A DNA stretch of 64,000 nucleotides from Bacteroides sp. (GTDB lineage Bacteria > Bacteroidota > Bacteroidia > Bacteroidales > Bacteroidaceae), in NCBI GenBank assembly GCA_021201335.1, contig JAJQFD010000009.1:62001-126000 (forward strand), written 5' to 3'. The notes under the pieces were generated by a model, which did no database searches, was not told the DNA's origin, and saw only the letters and a list, made by a program, of their open reading frames with translations. The translations under genes were made by a program, and so were the position numbers. Positions 1 to 8,908 of the stretch are shown piece by piece; positions within the stretch are counted from its first letter, which is position 1; each line of letters starts with the position of its first letter.

Positions 1-956
1 CTTGCCTGGATATTTTTGATATAAAGTCGTGTACCGGGTGGCAGGCTGCTTGTCCATTCACGTTGTGCTCGGGAGAACCGACCTGATGTAGAGCTGATAC
101 CACTAATCAAATCATTCCTGTCGGATAGAACGAACGATGAAATCCGGTAATTACATTTCAAACCATCAGAGAACCAGAGTTCCAGTCGCCCGGACTGAAT
201 GAGTTCTCCTTTACTTATCCTTCCCCCATATACACCCCGAACCGTTGCATAAGGTTTGTTCAGGGCGAGAACGGCGAATCGTTTTTGCTTCAGTTCTCTC
301 AATGTTCCGTTACGGTTCAGCACCCGGATGGTTAATAAGGCAGTACCGGATTCCTGCGGACAAACGATATAATTTACCCGGTCGGCTTTTGTTATGGTAC
401 CATTATCAATAGATACTTCAATATCAGCAAATTCATCTTCGTCATCATAAATAATAAGCGGATTATCGGCCAAGGCATATAATATATCCAGTTCTTCGTT
501 TTCGGGTTCCGGCATTTTCTCAGGAATTAAGGAAAGGATGCCTACCGCACAACCCGGTTTACCCTGGTCGAAGGACATGACAACTTCGTACGTTGCCACC
601 TTTGGGCAGGTGAAGTCAAAGCGTTGCAAATCGGTAGATGTTTGCGTATTGTATGTACTGCCCATCAATTTATCTTTCAGGTATAATTGTAAGATCACTC
701 TTCCTTCATATTCTTCCGCATTGCATACATTGAAACGGTAGTTGGTATTCTTGCTTAATAAAATCGGATATCTGGCTACCGGAATAGCTTTCCCTTTTTC
801 AGAACCATCGAACTTTACCTTAAATTCACGCAGATATACGGCACCGACGCCACTTTGGGAAGCAGCCTTTTCTACCAGCATATTGCCACATTGCGCTCTC
901 ACCTCCTGATAGCAAAAGCAGACGATTGCCAGGCATAGTAAATTAATATGTTTCAT
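1..956 (-). CDS. Secreted protein with GldM-C-like domain (3' end beyond window)
   Basis: The gene starts at an ATG at 956 and reads without a stop to the window edge, so the C-terminus (about residue 318 onward) is missing. The first 21 residues form a signal peptide ending VRAQ. After about residue 140 the pattern YALADNPLIIYDDE, an IDNGTITKA turn, NYIVCPQESGTALLTIRVL, and LNKPYATVRGVYGG...ISKGEL follows the core of the GldM C-terminal repeats, which pack as beta domains in the periplasmic gliding/type IX secretion motor protein. Family membership is judged by eye. This is not GldM itself: the N-terminal membrane helix and coiled region are absent. It lies 54 bp after the STN-domain gene in the same direction and may share its sigma/anti-sigma control. 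A surface or periplasmic binding role is possible, but no function can be assigned. Confidence 0.6.
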   Translation of the reverse strand, partial: MKHINLLCLAIVCFCYQEVRAQCGNMLVEKAASQSGVGAVYLREFKVKFDGSEKGKAIPVARYPILLSKNTNYRFNVCNAEEYEGRVILQLYLKDKLMGSTYNTQTSTDLQRFDFTCPKVATYEVVMSFDQGKPGCAVGILSLIPEKMPEPENEELDILYALADNPLIIYDDEDEFADIEVSIDNGTITKADRVNYIVCPQESGTALLTIRVLNRNGTLRELKQKRFAVLALNKPYATVRGVYGGRISKGELIQSGRLELWFSDGLKCNYRISSFVLSDRNDLISGISSTSGRFSRAQREWTSSLPPGTRLYIKNIQA

Positions 957-1010
957 AATTTCACCTTTTTCATTCTCACCTTCGCTTCAGTTGTTTATAT
1001 ACCGAAGCGA

Positions 1011-2210
1011 TTACTTTTTTGAATAAACACCGATCTCTGCAGAAATCTTTACGTTATAGTTATGCCTCTCCATTTGAAACCATTGATGAGACAAAGAGTA
1101 ATGCCATGTATTGCGTCCTTTCTTATCGGAATAACCGATCCTTTGCCCGTAATGTATCGACTTCGGATTGAATTCATCGCTTTTCCTGGGTTGAGGTTTA
1201 CCAATCTCAAAGAAATCAGAATCACCGGCATAGAAGCTGTAATCATTCGGGAATATCCCTTGGATAGCTACAAAGAAGCCGTTAACAGGAACATAGATAC
1301 GATACTCAGAAAGATCAACATCAAACCATCCGTCCGTATCTTCGGGTGGCTGGACCACCAATATCTCAGGGAGTAAATCCTTTCCGGGTGACTGTTGCAG
1401 TGTATCTACATTCAATACCCGTACCCTGAACGGGGCTTCTACATTTCCTTTATCCGATAGATAATAACTCACTTTTTGAATATAACCGTTCACATTTTTA
1501 TCGTTATCAATGTAAAGAGCGATTTGCTGTCCATGTGTATCCAGATAAATGGATCCGACCGTATACCATTTCCGGTTTCCTACCGATTTGTTTTTCTTCC
1601 GAAGTTTGGAAACGGTAACTGTTACAGGTTCCATACTCACCGGCTTTTCTTTTAAAGCAATGATTACTTCCGGTTTCAAGCGCAATGAATCGGCTAAGAA
1701 TGTACGGCGTTCATATCCCAGACAAGAAGCCGTAAGACTTTCCGATAATTCCATCTCAGTGAGTGTAAATTCAAAGAACCCTTGGTGATCAGCAACTACT
1801 CCTTTTGGTTTCCCTTTGATCTGTAAGGTGGCATAAGAAATCGGAGTTCCTGTTTCTTCCTCACAGATTGTTCCCCGGATGGTATATTCTTTCACCACCA
1901 TGGTTTTTTTGGGGAAAAGAATTAATTGGCCGGCATGAACGGTATATGCAATTTTATAGGGCGCAAACAGTTTATTCAGGATTGACAGCAATAACTGGTC
2001 TTTTGCATCGAGTGATACGGAGGCACAGCCGGACAACAGATCACTTGAGTAGGATACATGGACATCTGTCGTTTCCGCAATCTTTTCAATGGCTTCTTCC
2101 ATTGAAACGGAATTCAGTGTTATGCTGATTCGTTTCTCTAAGATTGTATTCTGTGCAATCAATGGAATTAATCCTAGACAAAGACCTAGTATGAATGCTA
2201 TAACTCTCAA
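1011..2210 (-). CDS. STN + carboxypeptidase-regulatory-like domain protein without beta-barrel
   Basis: 399 residues with a signal peptide (about 1-20, ending IAQNT). Residues about 27-103 match the secretin/TonB short N-terminal (STN) domain: VSMEEAIEKIAETTDVHVSYSSDLL then a short beta ending GQLILFPKK. Residues about 111-195 match a carboxypeptidase D regulatory-like beta-sandwich (IRGTICEEETGTPISYATL...GVVADHQGFFEFTL). In SusC-type receptors these two domains precede the plug and barrel. Here they are followed by about 200 residues of unknown, beta-rich sequence with no plug or barrel. In receptors the STN domain contacts the FecR anti-sigma factor, and a FecR and ECF sigma gene lie directly upstream. 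I infer a periplasmic signalling or structural partner of that regulator rather than a transporter. Domain calls are firm; the role is inference. Confidence 0.75.
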   Translation of the reverse strand: MRVIAFILGLCLGLIPLIAQNTILEKRISITLNSVSMEEAIEKIAETTDVHVSYSSDLLSGCASVSLDAKDQLLLSILNKLFAPYKIAYTVHAGQLILFPKKTMVVKEYTIRGTICEEETGTPISYATLQIKGKPKGVVADHQGFFEFTLTEMELSESLTASCLGYERRTFLADSLRLKPEVIIALKEKPVSMEPVTVTVSKLRKKNKSVGNRKWYTVGSIYLDTHGQQIALYIDNDKNVNGYIQKVSYYLSDKGNVEAPFRVRVLNVDTLQQSPGKDLLPEILVVQPPEDTDGWFDVDLSEYRIYVPVNGFFVAIQGIFPNDYSFYAGDSDFFEIGKPQPRKSDEFNPKSIHYGQRIGYSDKKGRNTWHYSLSHQWFQMERHNYNVKISAEIGVYSKK

Positions 2211-2300
2211 ACTTTTTTCTTATTAGACAAGACTCAAATCTTATATCCCTAAAAAAGGAGAAAAAAAGATTCTTTTATTTATCGTTCGACACCTAACAAC

Positions 2301-3276
2301 CTATTTGTCAGGGCTGAATAAAATAACCTTTTCATCTTTGCTGATATGAATTGGCATAGTCATTCCGATTATTTCCAGTACTTCATCCAAACTCAATTTC
2401 TCGAATGTGCTGGTTAGCTGAAGGTCTATCATGGAGCTATCAACTGAAACAGGAATTTGATAAGCACTCTCGATGACTCCGGCAACTTCCGCTAAGGAAG
2501 ATTGTTTAAATACCAGTATTTTCGTTTTCCAAGCTAGTAAATTAGGATCGGGAACATTCATTTTGTCCAGTTTTTTTCGGATCGTATGGCAGACTCCCTG
2601 TTCTCCCTGCCGGAGTTCTATATGACTTTCTTTTCCCTCAACCGATAAATTGACAACCCCTGTAGATACGGTAACCAATACTTCACCTGTATTTTTTATC
2701 GCTTTGATACCAAAAGAAGTACCAACTACCTGTGTCAATGTATTATTTGCATGTATAATAAAAGGCCTGTTGGAATCGGGAGCAATCTCAAAAAAAGCCT
2801 CCCCTTCCAGATATATCTCCCGGGTAACATTCCCGAATTCTTGTGGGTAGCTTAGAACAGAAGAATGATTGAGCCAAATCTTACTTCCATCAGGTAATTG
2901 ATATTCAAGCGTTTCGCCGACGCCTGTTTGTAAAGCCAATAAATCCGTATGCATATTTTGCGTAATATCATGATTTCGAACACTTATAATACTTACTATT
3001 ACTATAAGAATGATAGCGGCTGCCCCACTTATCAGGGTAAACAGGCGTCTGGAAGATTTTTTCTTTTTTTGTATCAATGCGATGATTTACTTTCTGTAAT
3101 GCCTGTGCCACATCCGGGTTAAATTCTTCTGATGAAGTCTGTTGCCAGATTCTAGTACATTCATCCATGATATCCGGATGCAGTTGGCCCCATTCCTGAA
3201 TTTTCAGCTTCTCGTCCTCGTTGCATTCTCCGGCAAGATAACGGGCAATCAGTTCATAAGGTATATTATTCTTCAT
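2301..3276 (-). pseudogene. FecR-family anti-sigma factor, frameshifted at an A7 run
   Basis: Two overlapping frames make one FecR protein. The first (from ATG 3276) holds the cytoplasmic sigma-binding part: MKNNIPYELIARYLAGE...HRIDTK. The second (readable from about 3077 to 2301) holds the membrane helix (RRLFTLISGAAAIILIVIV) and the periplasmic FecR domain (LPDGSKIWLNHSSVLSYP, YLEGEAFFEIAPD, FIIHANN, VVGTSFGIKA), then a C-terminal STN-like tail. The frames join inside a run of seven A on the coding strand (3064-3070): one A fewer gives a smooth RIDTKKKKSSRRLF. The first frame alone ends 102 residues in with a nonsense tail. The gene sits 40 bp after the sigma gene. A second start at TTG 3077 seems unlikely for this family. 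Either an assembly error or a slippage-prone switch; if real, the anti-sigma factor loses its signal-sensing half. Confidence 0.8.
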
Positions 3277-3316
3277 ATTGGCTTATTTTATATATATGTG
3301 ACAATGCCGAAATTCA

Positions 3317-3892
3317 TTACCCCCAAAAAAGAAAATGGGAAAAGACGATAATCAAGAGTTTTTGCAATTTAGGACGAAGATATTCTCGCAATTTACGCAA
3401 TGCTATCCCCATTTGGTTATCGACTGTTTTTTCTGATATATTCAGATAAACAGATAGTTCCTCGTAAGTAAGTCCCTCCTGCTTACAAAGAATAAAGATT
3501 TCCCTGCACTTTGTTGGGAGAGTTTTCACTCCCTCCTGAATCAATTGGGAGATTTCCGCATCGGAGATTGCTTTATTCTTTTCCGAGTCGTCTGTGTATT
3601 CGGGGTATTCACTTAAATAACGTTGTTCAGTCTGTTGCTTGTGAATAGCATTGAGGGTATAGTTCCGGGCGGAAGTGTATAAATATGCTTTTACAGAAGT
3701 ATCAATATGGATGGTAGGTGCCTTTTCCCACAAGTGGACAAACATATCCTGGATACTTTCTTCAGCATCTTCTTTAAAAAGGCAGATCGCATAGGAAAAC
3801 CGGCATAAGGGAGTATAGTATCTACGAAAAAGAGTATCAAAGGCTGTTCGGTCCCGGCGCTTTATTTTATCAAATAGATCAAGATCAGTCAA
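3317..3892 (-). CDS. ECF-family RNA polymerase sigma factor
   Basis: 191 residues, the normal length for extracytoplasmic-function sigma factors of Bacteroidetes. Region 2 covers about residues 10-80, including the -10 recognition segment EDAEESIQDMFVHLWEK. Region 4 covers about 120-180 with the helix-turn-helix LPTKCREIFILCKQEGLTYEELSVYLNISEKTVDN, split here for length. No regions 1.1 or 3 are present. It is first in a minus-strand series sigma, FecR anti-sigma, STN-domain protein, GldM-C-like protein. In this arrangement the anti-sigma factor releases the sigma factor when an outer-membrane or periplasmic partner signals, and the sigma factor then transcribes the local genes. I see no clear -33/-7 housekeeping promoter directly upstream, which fits self-regulation but does not prove it. 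Confidence 0.93.
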   Translation of the reverse strand: MTDLDLFDKIKRRDRTAFDTLFRRYYTPLCRFSYAICLFKEDAEESIQDMFVHLWEKAPTIHIDTSVKAYLYTSARNYTLNAIHKQQTEQRYLSEYPEYTDDSEKNKAISDAEISQLIQEGVKTLPTKCREIFILCKQEGLTYEELSVYLNISEKTVDNQMGIALRKLREYLRPKLQKLLIIVFSHFLFWG

Positions 3893-4010
3893 AGCATCAA
3901 AAACTTAGATTAATAATTATGTTCTCCATAAGTAAGTAAAACATTTACTTGCGGATAAAAATACCTCTTTTTTCTATACAGCGAATGATTTTGAGAATAA
4001 ATATGCTATC

Positions 4011-4523
4011 CTACTCTCTGGAAAGTGTGAAACGCCAGGAACATGCACAACTCTCATCCGCAACATCAGGAAAACAACTCACCGGTTCACATTCAATACG
4101 ATCGTCAATAATGAGTGCAAAATATGCATGTTCGATAATCCCGACTGATTTACAGGGGTGATAAGGCATTCCTTTGTTTTTACGAGCCGTTTGCACCCTG
4201 CAATTTATAACTCTATATACAAGCGAATTATCCTCCCTGATAAATTCAACTTCTGTGTTTGCCAATGCAGAAAACCGACAAGATAAAGCTTTCGCCAATC
4301 CGTCCAGTCCTGATTGATCCGGCAGACCCAGAAACTTTTTGATCCTACGTGCTTCAGTTTCGGTAAAACGTCGCCACGCATTCCGGTCATGAACCATAGC
4401 TTCGTCCATACCATTCATCTGTTCAATCGACTGAAACCACACCCCATCCAGCGCATAAATATTACGTGCATAAATCTTAACCAGTTCTTTCAACTGATCT
4501 TTCGATAAATCATCCAGTATCAT
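4011..4523 (-). CDS. DUF6125-family protein
   Basis: About 170 residues from ATG 4523 (MILDDLSKDQLKEL). An in-frame TTG at 4544 exists, but a -7-like element (CAAAAATA on the plus strand, 4542-4549) overlaps it, so the later ATG is preferred. The sequence carries the pattern of DUF6125 proteins: DGVWFQSIEQMNGMDEA, WRRFTETEARRIKKFLGLP, a central beta-rich part with RVINCRVQTARKNKGMPYHPCKSVG, and a C-terminal Cys pair in ESCACSWRFTL. Cysteines at CRVQ, CKS, CFPD and CAC are the likely functional residues. Related proteins are compared to a thiazoline-carboxylate hydrolase fold, but no reaction is established. The gene stands alone, divergent from the acetyltransferase at 4667. Confidence 0.65.
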   Translation of the reverse strand: MILDDLSKDQLKELVKIYARNIYALDGVWFQSIEQMNGMDEAMVHDRNAWRRFTETEARRIKKFLGLPDQSGLDGLAKALSCRFSALANTEVEFIREDNSLVYRVINCRVQTARKNKGMPYHPCKSVGIIEHAYFALIIDDRIECEPVSCFPDVADESCACSWRFTLSRE

Positions 4524-4606
4524 TTTCTTTGTTTTTTTCGACAAAAATAATCAAAAAACTTTCTTATTACAGTAAACAGATATCTCTTCCTAAAAAGATT
4601 TGATTT

Positions 4607-4637
4607 TTTGACAGTTCGCAGAATATATGTACTTTTG
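4607..4637 (+). promoter_or_regulatory. Bacteroidetes-type promoter for the GNAT gene
   Basis: TTTG at 4607-4610, a 19-base spacer, then TACTTTTG at 4630-4637, matching the Bacteroidetes consensus TTTG-N19-21-TAnnTTTG. The ATG at 4667 lies about 30 bases downstream, leaving a short leader. Confidence 0.7.
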
Positions 4638-4666
4638 ACCAACTTTCACTCACAGCTTAATTTATT

Positions 4667-5131
4667 ATGAAAGAAATCACTATACTACAAAGAACTAATT
4701 CAGAAGATATCTGTTTTCAGGAATTAATAAAGCAATTGGATGAATATCTGCACAATAGAGACAAGGATGCTCATTCTGTATGCACACCCTATAACCAAAC
4801 TGATTTAATTAAACATGTGGTGGTTATGTACATCGGAAATAATGCAGTAGGATGCGGAGCATTTAAAGAATATTCACCAGATACAGTAGAAATTAAACGA
4901 ATGTATGTATCCGGAGAAGCACGCAAACAAGGAGTAGGTTTGAAGATATTGAATGAACTCGAAACCTGGGCAAAAGAACTTGGGTATAAAAGATGCATAT
5001 TAGAAACCGGGAAAAAGCTTGAGGGAGCTGTATCACTTTATAAAAAGAATAACTATACTCAAATACCCAACTACGACCAGTATGAATGGATAGAGAGTAG
5101 CATTTGTTTTGCAAAAAGCATCTCCAACTGA
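4667..5131 (+). CDS. GNAT-family N-acetyltransferase
   Basis: 154 residues, a single Gcn5-type acetyltransferase domain. GNAT enzymes move the acetyl group of acetyl-CoA to an amine. The central strand and acetyl-CoA loop are visible: AVGCGAFKEYSPDTVEIKRMYV followed by the motif A loop SGEARKQGVGLKILNELE (Q/RxxGxG/A form, QGVGLK), then YKRCILETGKKLEGAVSLYKKNNY, typical of the C-terminal half that pairs with the substrate. Lengths and order are normal. It has its own promoter 30 bases upstream. The substrate cannot be read from the sequence. Its 3' end overlaps, in another frame, the start of the readable part of a decayed gene (5115 onward). Confidence 0.88.
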   Translation: MKEITILQRTNSEDICFQELIKQLDEYLHNRDKDAHSVCTPYNQTDLIKHVVVMYIGNNAVGCGAFKEYSPDTVEIKRMYVSGEARKQGVGLKILNELETWAKELGYKRCILETGKKLEGAVSLYKKNNYTQIPNYDQYEWIESSICFAKSISN

Positions 5132-5662
5132 TGAAATAACAGATTACCCATCCTATTTTGAAAATGGGATTTATCGCTTGATGCTGTTCTTGAAACGAAC
5201 CCGGATATCACATTCAAATTAGCTGATATTCCTTTACCAAATGGCATTTTATGGGTTGACCGAGTATGCAGCCCTGTTAACACAAAAATTCGCCTGGGAC
5301 ATTATTCATTGCCCAAAAAGAATGATTCCATCGTTGAGACGGTGCAAGTTATCGACAATCAGGAAGCTTGTATAATTGGCAACGCTGAATATCAACTGTT
5401 CATGATTCCTTTACAGGGATGGAAGAATCAACTGGTTGTGCAACCAACCGGCTTGCACCCAGAGAGCGAGAAATGTGCCGTTATCATCGCTATTGACCAG
5501 TTCACAGCTGGTGAAAAGATGTATATCACTCTTCAATTATGGAAAAAAGGAAAGGAAACTTTCCCACCTGAAGAACTTTCTCTTATCGATTCGATTGTGG
5601 TGAATGAGAACAGCTTAGATATACAATTAAAAGACGGGGAGAAAAAAACAATAAGATTTTAG
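5115..5662 (+). pseudogene. C-terminal fragment of a larger gene, frameshifted and without a start
   Basis: A coding-quality reading begins inside the end of the GNAT gene (LQKASPTDEITDYPSYFENGIYR), shifts frame near 5170-5175, and continues as LDAVLETNPDITFKLADIPL, NGILWVDRVCSPVNTKIRLG, HYSLPKKNDS through to the stop at 5662. One extra C near CGC at about 5172 would restore one frame. No ATG precedes it in frame; the only late start is TTG 5309, which would drop clearly continuous sequence. The part from RLGHYSLP to IAIDQF looks like a compact beta domain (MIPLQGWKNQLVV is its most distinctive stretch). I do not recognise the family with confidence. The missing 5' part was probably lost by a deletion that placed the fragment behind the acetyltransferase. 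Confidence 0.55.
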
Positions 5663-5674
5663 TTACTCTTTAAT

Positions 5675-5712
5675 GCAAGAAGGAGACAGTTTTTATGCTC
5701 TCTCCTTCTTGC
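5675..5712. terminator. Bidirectional terminator hairpin
   Basis: A perfect 12-bp inverted repeat, GCAAGAAGGAGA (5675-5686) with TCTCCTTCTTGC (5701-5712), loop of 14 bases, between the convergent gene fragment (ending 5662) and the amylase gene (ending 5740). T-rich flanks are weak on both sides. Confidence 0.6.
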
Positions 5713-5739
5713 GATTTATACTTTCTAATAAATGTACAG

Positions 5740-7188
5740 TTATTTATCTTTCCTTACCCAAACAGCCACCTTACCACCATGTACATAAAAAGTTGATTTT
5801 CCGTCATCGCCAATCACGACTTCTTTATCAATACTTCCGGTAACTTCGTGCCAGGTTTCTCCTTTGTGGTGTTCACCCACATACATTACTTTATCACCGT
5901 CTTCTCCATTAGATACCAGTAATGCTACTCCGGAACCTTCGCGAATATCATCTCCTTCACGGGTTAAACCTACAGTGTTAGGATGATCAAAATAATAATT
6001 TTGCTTACCGTATGCGCAATTGGCCCTTACTTCCAATAGCTTATCCAGAATTCCCCGATGAGGTGACTCTACATCTTTCATCCGGTAATAATCTCCATAG
6101 AAAATACAGGGATACCCTTTTTCCATTAATAAAATAATGGCGTAAGCAAGGGGTTTAAACCAGGATTGGATTTGTGACTCCAGAGAACTTCCGTGTTGCG
6201 AATCGTGATTATCCACAAAAGTCACTGCATTCTCCGGATAACGTGAAACCAACGTTTCGTCTGGAAGATTCGTCAAATCAAAATCACGCCCCTTCTGAGA
6301 AGCCTGGAAGAATTTATAGTGCAAGGGTACATCAAATAAATTAAGGCTATGACCTACCACATTCAAAAAGTTCTCCAGCGCTTCAAAATCTTCTTTCCAG
6401 TATTCGCCAACGGCAAAGAAGTTTTCTCCCCGCTCTGAACGAACTTCATCCAGGAATTTTTTAATAAAGTTGGCATCCATATGCTTAATGGCATCCAACC
6501 GCATTCCGTCCAGGTTAAATTCAGTTGAGACCCAACGTCCCCAATGGCCTAACTCAGCTACCACTTCCGGATGATCCAGGTCAAGGTCATTAAACATTAG
6601 GTAATCATAATTACTGTTTTCATTATCTACGCCCTGACTCCAGTTCTTACCCTCACCCAAAATACGGTAAATGGCTGTTTTCTTGTTCGCTGCATTATAA
6701 TCTGTTCCGGAAAAATGAAACCAATGCCACTTGAAATCCGAATACTTATCGCCTCTTCCGGGAAAATTATAGCCGGTATATGCCTCAATTTCATAAGGAT
6801 CACTAATCGTCTTCGTGCGATTGTTTGGGTCTACTTCCTGAGCCATAAATTTTTCCGTATATTCACCCCCGGCTTTATGATTCATTACTGCATCAAGGTA
6901 AACCGATATCTGATATTTATGAAGTTCTTCAATGGCATCTATCAATTCCTGCCTGGTACCATATTTGGTTCTTACCGTATTTTTCTGATTAAATTCCCCC
7001 AGGTCATATAAATCATAAGTTGCATAACCCTCGTCCTGTTGTTCGTCTGCTTTATATGCAGGCGGAATCCAGACTGAAGTCACACCAATCTCACTTAGAT
7101 GCTTTGCGTCATCTTTTAGTTGTTTCCAAAATTTTCCATCGTTGGGCAGATTCCACTCGAAATACTGCATCATTACACCGTTTTTCAT
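5740..7188 (-). CDS. Cytoplasmic alpha-amylase (GH13, subfamily 5 type)
   Basis: 482 residues without a signal peptide, the usual length of cytoplasmic GH13_5 alpha-amylases, which cut internal alpha-1,4 bonds of starch, glycogen or maltodextrin. The (beta/alpha)8 barrel begins at once (MMQYFEWNLPNDGKFWKQL). Conserved GH13 motifs are present in order: DAVMNHKAGGE (D99, H104), DGMRLDAIKHMD with nucleophile D232, AVGEYW with acid/base E262, and FVDNHDS with transition-state D329. A C-terminal beta domain ends VAVWVRKDK. All catalytic residues are intact. The gene is monocistronic; its 3' end faces a hairpin at 5675-5712. Absence of SusC/SusD neighbours and of an export signal supports intracellular glycogen or maltodextrin use. 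Confidence 0.93.
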   Translation of the reverse strand: MKNGVMMQYFEWNLPNDGKFWKQLKDDAKHLSEIGVTSVWIPPAYKADEQQDEGYATYDLYDLGEFNQKNTVRTKYGTRQELIDAIEELHKYQISVYLDAVMNHKAGGEYTEKFMAQEVDPNNRTKTISDPYEIEAYTGYNFPGRGDKYSDFKWHWFHFSGTDYNAANKKTAIYRILGEGKNWSQGVDNENSNYDYLMFNDLDLDHPEVVAELGHWGRWVSTEFNLDGMRLDAIKHMDANFIKKFLDEVRSERGENFFAVGEYWKEDFEALENFLNVVGHSLNLFDVPLHYKFFQASQKGRDFDLTNLPDETLVSRYPENAVTFVDNHDSQHGSSLESQIQSWFKPLAYAIILLMEKGYPCIFYGDYYRMKDVESPHRGILDKLLEVRANCAYGKQNYYFDHPNTVGLTREGDDIREGSGVALLVSNGEDGDKVMYVGEHHKGETWHEVTGSIDKEVVIGDDGKSTFYVHGGKVAVWVRKDK

Positions 7189-7388
7189 ATTTCATTTTTT
7201 TCTTTGTAAAACACTTTATATGTGTAAATGGTTTACCCAAAAAATAAAATACTGAAAGGAATAAGTGCAAAGAGTAAATTCAAAATATCACTATTCATTT
7301 ATTATATTTGTGGATAATCGAAAAAAGAAATTTTATATTACGATATTTGCTCCGGATTCACCTATAACAATAATAAAAAGAAGAAAAC

Positions 7389-7961
7389 ATGGAAAATCAA
7401 AAACATTCAGAAAATAATATTCTTACAGATAACTGGGAATCTCAATATGAAAGGATTCTACCAACTGAGTTAACAGACAATGTAATTGAACTTATCGGAA
7501 AAGAATGGATGCTAATCACTGCCGGTGACAAAAGCTCCTATAATATGATGACGGCGAGCTGGGGAGGTATGGGGTTTATCTGGCAAAAACCTTCTACATT
7601 CATTTTTGTCCGTAGTCACCGTTATACGTATCAATTTCTGCAACGGGAAGAAAGTTTCACTATCAGTTTCCTGGGAGAACAAAATCGAAAAGCGCTTACT
7701 ATATGCGGAAGCAAATCAGGACGTGATACAGACAAGGTTAATGAAACAGGTCTGACTCCTATAGAAACACCTTCCCGTTTAATGAGCTTTGAAGAAGCAC
7801 GTATGATTATTGAATGTAAAAAGATGTTTGTACAAGAACTGAATATCAATAATCTTAGGGAACCTTATAAACAGCAGATCATAAAAGATGCTTATACAAA
7901 AGAAGATATTCAGCACCAACAATTTATTTCGGAGATAAAAAATATCTGGCTGAAGAAATAA
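7389..7961 (+). CDS. Flavin reductase-like (FMN-binding split-barrel) protein
   Basis: 190 residues. The stretch WMLITAGDKSSYNMMTASWG, then WQKPSTFIFVRSHRYTYQFL and FTISFLGEQNRKALTICGSK with SGRDTDKVNETGLTP, follows the flavin reductase-like domain that binds FMN and uses NAD(P)H to reduce it. The S(x)4MT(A/V)SW signature of the FMN phosphate loop is clear. The C-terminal third (IECKKMFVQELNINNLREPY) completes the barrel. A good -7 element TATATTTG lies at 7313-7320, without a clear -33 element. The next gene begins 23 bp later in the same direction, so both may be cotranscribed. Electron acceptor unknown; related proteins include small flavoredoxins. Confidence 0.85.
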   Translation: MENQKHSENNILTDNWESQYERILPTELTDNVIELIGKEWMLITAGDKSSYNMMTASWGGMGFIWQKPSTFIFVRSHRYTYQFLQREESFTISFLGEQNRKALTICGSKSGRDTDKVNETGLTPIETPSRLMSFEEARMIIECKKMFVQELNINNLREPYKQQIIKDAYTKEDIQHQQFISEIKNIWLKK

Positions 7962-7984
7962 CCCACCCTATAATCCACATCCGC

Positions 7985-8812
7985 ATGAAAATCGACAAAA
8001 TAAAGAATTATAATCAGACTCTATTGGCTATATTAGGTACATTAGCCTGCGTGGTATTGCTTTTATGTGTAGTAATGATGGTTATTGAAATATTTCCCGG
8101 AAGATATTCTCCGGCAACTCCACAAGGACTTATCGCTGACGAAAAAGTAGAGACACTGAATCAGGAGAATCTACGTAAACAAATCATTTCTTACGAAACA
8201 CCCTGGCTTATCGATACCCTGAATGATGTTTATATCATCCCTGTATCCATTAAAACACTCAAAAAACCGGAAGAGGTAGAGTTGCATAACGAAGAAACTT
8301 TAAATCTGCTCAATACAAGTTACAGGTTTAAAGGAAGAGGATATTATGGTTACCAGAAATTTGATGGTAAATATGCAAACTTAATTATTTATCAGCCTTC
8401 AATAGATAGAACCAAGTCTTTATTCAGCGAAAGGCTAATTATTGGAGAGATAAAAACCTATTACTTCAAAGATGATATCCTATTAACTTTCTATGCTGCT
8501 TCTAAAGACACGGATAAAAACGGTATTATTGATTTGAATGATTTGCGAAGCATCTACCTCTATTCTCTTAAAAACGAAACAATGAGAAAAGTATCTGATG
8601 GAGACAACCAGATAGAGAAATATCAATTTGTAGGAAATTCAAAAGATCTCTTAATTGAATTCAGCCTTCATCAGTATAAAACTACTCAATTCGATAATCA
8701 CCAGTCGCCCAGTAAAATCATGAAGTATAATTTTGAAGAACAAAAGCTGGTGAGTATCATTCCTGAGAACATTCAGAATGAAATGCAGAAATTGGTTGAA
8801 GGAAAGCTATAG
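7985..8812 (+). CDS. Membrane-anchored protein of unknown function with EF-hand-like loop
   Basis: 275 residues. One transmembrane helix near the N-terminus (about 15-36: LLAILGTLACVVLLLCVVMM) with a short cytoplasmic lead, and the remainder predicted outside the membrane, rich in beta strands. Around residue 178 there is a calcium-loop-like motif, DTDKNGIIDLND, in the D-x-D-x-N-G-x-I-D-x-x-D spacing of EF-hand or dockerin loops, but only one copy. I do not recognise the family. It starts 23 bp after the flavin reductase gene and ends just before a pair of inverted repeats. Whether the loop binds calcium is inference. Confidence 0.6.
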   Translation: MKIDKIKNYNQTLLAILGTLACVVLLLCVVMMVIEIFPGRYSPATPQGLIADEKVETLNQENLRKQIISYETPWLIDTLNDVYIIPVSIKTLKKPEEVELHNEETLNLLNTSYRFKGRGYYGYQKFDGKYANLIIYQPSIDRTKSLFSERLIIGEIKTYYFKDDILLTFYAASKDTDKNGIIDLNDLRSIYLYSLKNETMRKVSDGDNQIEKYQFVGNSKDLLIEFSLHQYKTTQFDNHQSPSKIMKYNFEEQKLVSIIPENIQNEMQKLVEGKL

Positions 8813-8869
8813 CGAAACAGCCAGCGCATTATAACTTATTTTTATCACACAAATAAACATCGGATATTC

Positions 8870-8899
8870 TAAGCTTATCGTATCTGTACGATAAGCTTA
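8870..8899 (+). terminator. Hairpin after 8812, first of two
   Basis: A 13-bp perfect stem, TAAGCTTATCGTA (8870-8882) with TACGATAAGCTTA (8887-8899), loop TCTG, followed by ATTTTGTTT. It lies about 60 bp after the stop at 8812 and is plausibly a terminator. Confidence 0.55.
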
Positions 8900-8908
8900 T
8901 TTTGTTTG

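Noticed and set aside
3064..3070. Programmed -1 frameshifting in the fecR-like gene
   Set aside because: The run looks like a slippery site, but the needed shift is +1 (or -2), so classical -1 slippage does not join the frames.
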